Below, one piece after another: positions 60,571 through 64,000 of a DNA stretch of 64,000 nt (positions are counted from its first letter, which is position 1; each line of letters starts with the position of its first letter). The stretch spans positions 7,572,618 through 7,636,617 of the forward strand of contig JAJEKV010000066.1 in assembly GCA_021234155.1 (NCBI GenBank), read 5' to 3'. This DNA comes from Isoetes taiwanensis (lineage: Eukaryota > Streptophyta > Lycopodiopsida > Isoetales > Isoetaceae). Position numbers and translations under genes: made by a program. The notes beneath the pieces were generated by a model. It saw nothing but the letters and a program-made list of their open reading frames with translations, had not been told where the DNA came from and searched no databases.

Positions 60571-61401
60571 ATATCTGGAACCCTTTTTTTTTAAATTGAA
60601 GGAATCTTTCTACCTTATATATTGAAATGGAGAGCAAATTGTTTGTCTTGCATCATGCTTTCTGCAAACTCTCAAAGTATTAGTTTGCAAAGTACTCTAC
60701 AACAAGAAAACCTTCTGTATGATCCTACAATTGAGGTTTTCAAATCATAATATCATACAGCAATCTTTTGAAGGCTTCATATCCTTTAATAGAAGGACGA
60801 GAGATAAATTTCATGTCCAAAGTACAATAAGCTAAGAGACAGGTTTCAAACCCAAAGGGAAAATGTCCCTTTGTGCAAGACTATCTGTACATCTCAGAAA
60901 ATCATAGTGTCGCTATGCTCTAATGCACCCATGACTACCAAATATCGCTTCCTTCTAGTTGTCTTCTTGAAGGAAGCTGTCTTCTTTAGCATAATAATTA
61001 TCCAACCGTTACCATGCTCCATTGCAATATTATTATTTGAAGGCTTTGTATGTCTCGACTTAAATGCAACATGCATTGTTTTCCATATTCCAGAATCTAA
61101 TATGAGTGGAAGTTTCTTAATAAAGATAGACAGATGGAAGTTTCTTAATAAAGAATTATAGGAAAATGATCAAGAATTAAATAACGAAATGCAGATTATC
61201 TGGAGGTTTGGATCCTCATATAAATAATTTCTTAGCATTAGATATTCCAATTCTGTTTAAGAATGCCAGGTGGGAATGGAAATGTGCACATTGTATATCC
61301 AATTTAGAAGTGTTGAAATGAGTTCTTTTTCATTCTCTATCTTGTTCTAACGTCATCTTGTTGTATATAGAATAAAGCTGGGTTGATAGAGTGTCAAGTA
61401 G
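60571..61401. other. Non-coding stretch
   Basis: AT-rich sequence with a short local duplication (GATGGAAGTTTCTTAATAAAGA-type words near 61110 and 61133). No gene is supported. Confidence 0.55.
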
Positions 61402-64000
61402 AGAATAGAATAGAATAGAATAGAGTTTTTATTGTCCACGGAGACCAATTGGCCTATGGGACCCAAACAGGAGGTGCGGCAAGCGTATTACTGCTGGGTT
61501 AAAAAATCCCTTCCCACCTCCCCGAAGAGTTGTTTGGGGGAAAAACCGTGATAGGAATAGGGTTACTGTCAAATTGTACAAATACAAAGACAAATATATA
61601 TCATGGGGGACAGAATCAGGTAAGTGCCGAGGACCAAGATGATCTCGGCGATCCATGATCTCTTAAAGATATGATCCCAACCTCCGCAACGAGCTCGTGC
61701 TCAGCATCTCATACATGCAGGGGCTAGCCAGAACAGACCAGCTCAACATAGGTATCCGAATGTCATCATATGCCAGACAACTCTGAAGGGTGTGGTATTC
61801 ATCTTCCATAGCTCCAACCTGGAAGCCTTGACAAAGCCTCTCCTGACGCAGCTCCCCAATCCATCTCCCCATCTCAATCCAGAGATGGTGTGAACCTGTG
61901 CGGATCGATCTGCGCTTTTTCATGGGTAGATGAGTGCGCAGGGATTTATGTGGCATTGATAATGTGCTGTTTTGACCTGTTCAAAGGTGCTGGCATCCCA
62001 TAACTTGCTGAGGAAGCATGTGTCAAGGTACTGTCTGAGACTGTAGTGATTTGCCTCCGTTTGCACGTGGATGCACCTGTGCTTCTGCACATTCAATCTG
62101 GCCAGCGACTGAGCTCTCTTTTCCCACCAGCAGGCTTTTAGGCGTTGAGGCCCCATTCCCACAGTGTAAGCGAGGATAGAGAGACGAGTATCGTCCATGC
62201 TGACCACCTTCTGGAAATAGACGATGTGCCTGTCAAGGGCCCCTCTTTGAAGAGGCAAGAAACTCGTTTCCTGCAACAGTATTTGGTATGGGACTGTGGA
62301 CTTCACCCCCAGGGTCCGTGCCAAGAAAGCTTTTTGCACCTGCTCCAAGTCATTTCAAGTGGTGAGGGAAATCACCGGGGCCCAGACCTCGACCCCATAC
62401 AAAAGCACAGGTTCTACAAGCACCTTGAATAGGTGCGATTGGTGGGCTCAATCGTACAACTCTGCCTTGTGTTTTGCATTGCAAAGAGTGCCTTCCAACC
62501 TGTTGCGGCTCGCAGCCGGATCAAATTGTCCCAGTTTATGGCGATGGGAACTCTACCCCCAAATATTTGTAATCGGACACCACTTCAACATTTTGGCCAT
62601 GATAAATGAGGGTTGGGGCCCTTGGCTGGCGTGCGGACGATAGAACTACCTTGGTTTTGGCTAAGTTGATGCGCATGTCAATCACCTGACAAAATGTGTC
62701 CAGGGCATCAAGATCAGGAGGTCCACATCGTCAGCATAGATCAGCTGCCTGATGATCTGGTGTAAGAGGTGAGCCCCAGTGCCTCTATTATCAGCGAGCC
62801 ATCTCTCTAGCTAATCAATATACAGGCCAAATCCTTGGCGGACCTCGATACTGCTCTCGAATGGTTGGCCCGCTGGTTGCAGCTGGCCGGAGCATGTCTC
62901 ATATAACATGTACATTGCATTCTGTAGTTCGGCAAGGACGTCTAGCTGCTACAATCTTGCCCACAACTTTTCTCGAGGCATAGTGTCAAAAGCCTTGGCG
63001 AAGTCTACGAAGCAGCAATACAGATCTTGTCGACGGTTACTGTTGTCCTCAACCAGGGTTCACAACGTGAAGATATGATCTATGGTTGAGTGTCTCGGCT
63101 TGAATCCTGGCTGCTGAGTGCCCGCACTTCTGCTGCCTCTGCCCATCCTGTCAACTGCCGCTCGAGGATCCCAGCGAGGTGCTTTGTAAACACTGAGTTG
63201 ATCATGATGGTCCGATAGTTGGCTGGGCAGTGTGGGTCTCTTGCCGTGTAGATTGGGACAACCCTATTAATGGTCCATTGCGGGGGAAAACCTTCCCGCA
63301 ATACATTGTTAAACATGTCGGTTAGTATCGGTGCCATGGATGGTCCTGCCTACTTGAGTAACTCTGCCTGCATGCCATCAAGGTCTGGTGCTTTTCCATT
63401 GGCTAGACGTTGCAGTCCCTGTGCTAACTCTGCCTCTGTGATTTCCAGTACTAGGCCCTGCTGGGGGGTAATGCCACTCGTGCACTCTCGGGTTTGTAGA
63501 GTTGTTGTAGGTATTGCCCCCATTGATCTGGAATGATGTTTCGTGTGGGCGGCACTGGCCTCCTGAGCACTCTTCGCCAGAAGGTCCTGGGATGATGTTC
63601 CAGGAGGAAGAATATTTCATGTTGATGGGCCGCAATGTACCTGGTCTTTCTAGCCTTAAGGAAAGTGCGGTATTGCTTAACTACATCCGAGCGTAGAGCA
63701 GGATCTGTGACTTGGCGGAGCTAGCATTTGCATTCTTTGCACTCGACATCGAATCCTGGTTACGCGAAAAGGTCGTAGCTCTCGAGGTTTGGCTAGGGCG
63801 ACTTCTCCCAAAACATCTCTCTGTAGCAGCCCCGAGGACGTCAATGAGCCTGCCTGCCTGCTGCTCCAGCGTTGAGCATTGTGAGATGCTTGCCAGATCC
63901 TCCGTAAGCATCTGGGAGTAAGTATGAGCGCGCTCATAGTCCAGTCTGAGCTGGGGCATACGAGGAGGTGTTAGACAGGCGTCTGGAGCAACCTGCCAAG
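61402..64000 (-). mobile_element. LINE, 3' half with complete tail, continues past window edge
   Basis: From right to left on the minus strand, the pre-RT segment (LGAATERCFGRSRPSQTSRA) comes first. RT blocks follow: LREGFPPQWTINRVVPIY, DPHCPANYRTIMINS, FVDFAKAFDT near 62990 and the active site IYADDVDL near 62735. The C-terminal region follows (VEPVLLYGVEVW; RTLGVKSTVPYQILLQET; RQYLDTCFLSKLW; HTLQSCLAYDDIRIPML), with a stop at 61663. A 260-bp 3' UTR ends GGTCCCATAGGCCAATTGG, TCTCCGTGGACAATAAAAAC and TCTAT-type repeats (61402-61432). The RT sits in several frames, so the copy is not active. It is the reference copy of the family here. The endonuclease lies beyond 64000. Confidence 0.9.

Overview
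The window looks like repeat-rich nuclear DNA of a land plant. The single complete host gene is a plant-type APC8/CDC23, and the LTR elements use plant-style initiator-Met tRNA primer sites. Repeat density, long AT-rich spacers and degenerate LINEs would suit a fern or another large-genome non-seed plant, but I cannot fix the species.

Layout. 1-7190 is non-coding with short interspersed repeats. 7190-8310 is a degenerate LINE. 9891-14643 is a young Copia element with a CGTTA target duplication; its gag-pol is broken by three stops and one frameshift. 14.9-16.3 kb holds LTR-like remnants with a second Met-tRNA primer site. 17851-18979 is a small element with terminal inverted repeats. 19.9-21.1 kb is another LINE piece. 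23194-36257 is a 13.06-kb minus-strand Ty3/Gypsy chromovirus with 1,647-bp LTRs and a GTCAC duplication. 37.0-37.5 kb is a broken LRR F-box gene fragment. 38-47.6 kb is AT-rich and almost gene-free, with a tRNA-type SINE and a LINE tail. 47.6-48.6 kb is a LINE endonuclease/RT piece. 49767-53236 (minus) is APC8 in four exons. 54-61 kb holds microsatellites, a minisatellite, a tRNA-like SINE head and Gypsy relics. 61402-64000 is the 3' half of a LINE running off the window edge.

Main result. The Gypsy element carries about 4 kb of extra sequence between its primer site and gag. On the element's own strand this holds two additional reading frames, each preceded by its own TATA-like box. The first (34040-32917) is a histone H3 family protein. 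It begins MARTKQT-Y-RK, has a long Ser/Glu/Lys-rich insert, and then shows the H3 fold landmarks in order (EIRHFQ, TNLLIRKAPFERL, LFEEGNLCA, IHAKRVTLMPKD, RRI), with some centromeric-H3-like choices. The second (32256-30748) is unrecognised. The element's integrase ends in a chromodomain, so one transposon encodes both an H3-like histone and a histone-reading module. Several frameshifts interrupt both extra frames; some may be sequence errors, because the two LTRs also differ mainly by small indels in GC-rich spots.

A second recurring pattern is a LINE-type 3' tail (a short hairpin ending GTGGACGATAAAA or close to it). It occurs four times, each time followed by a different microsatellite.
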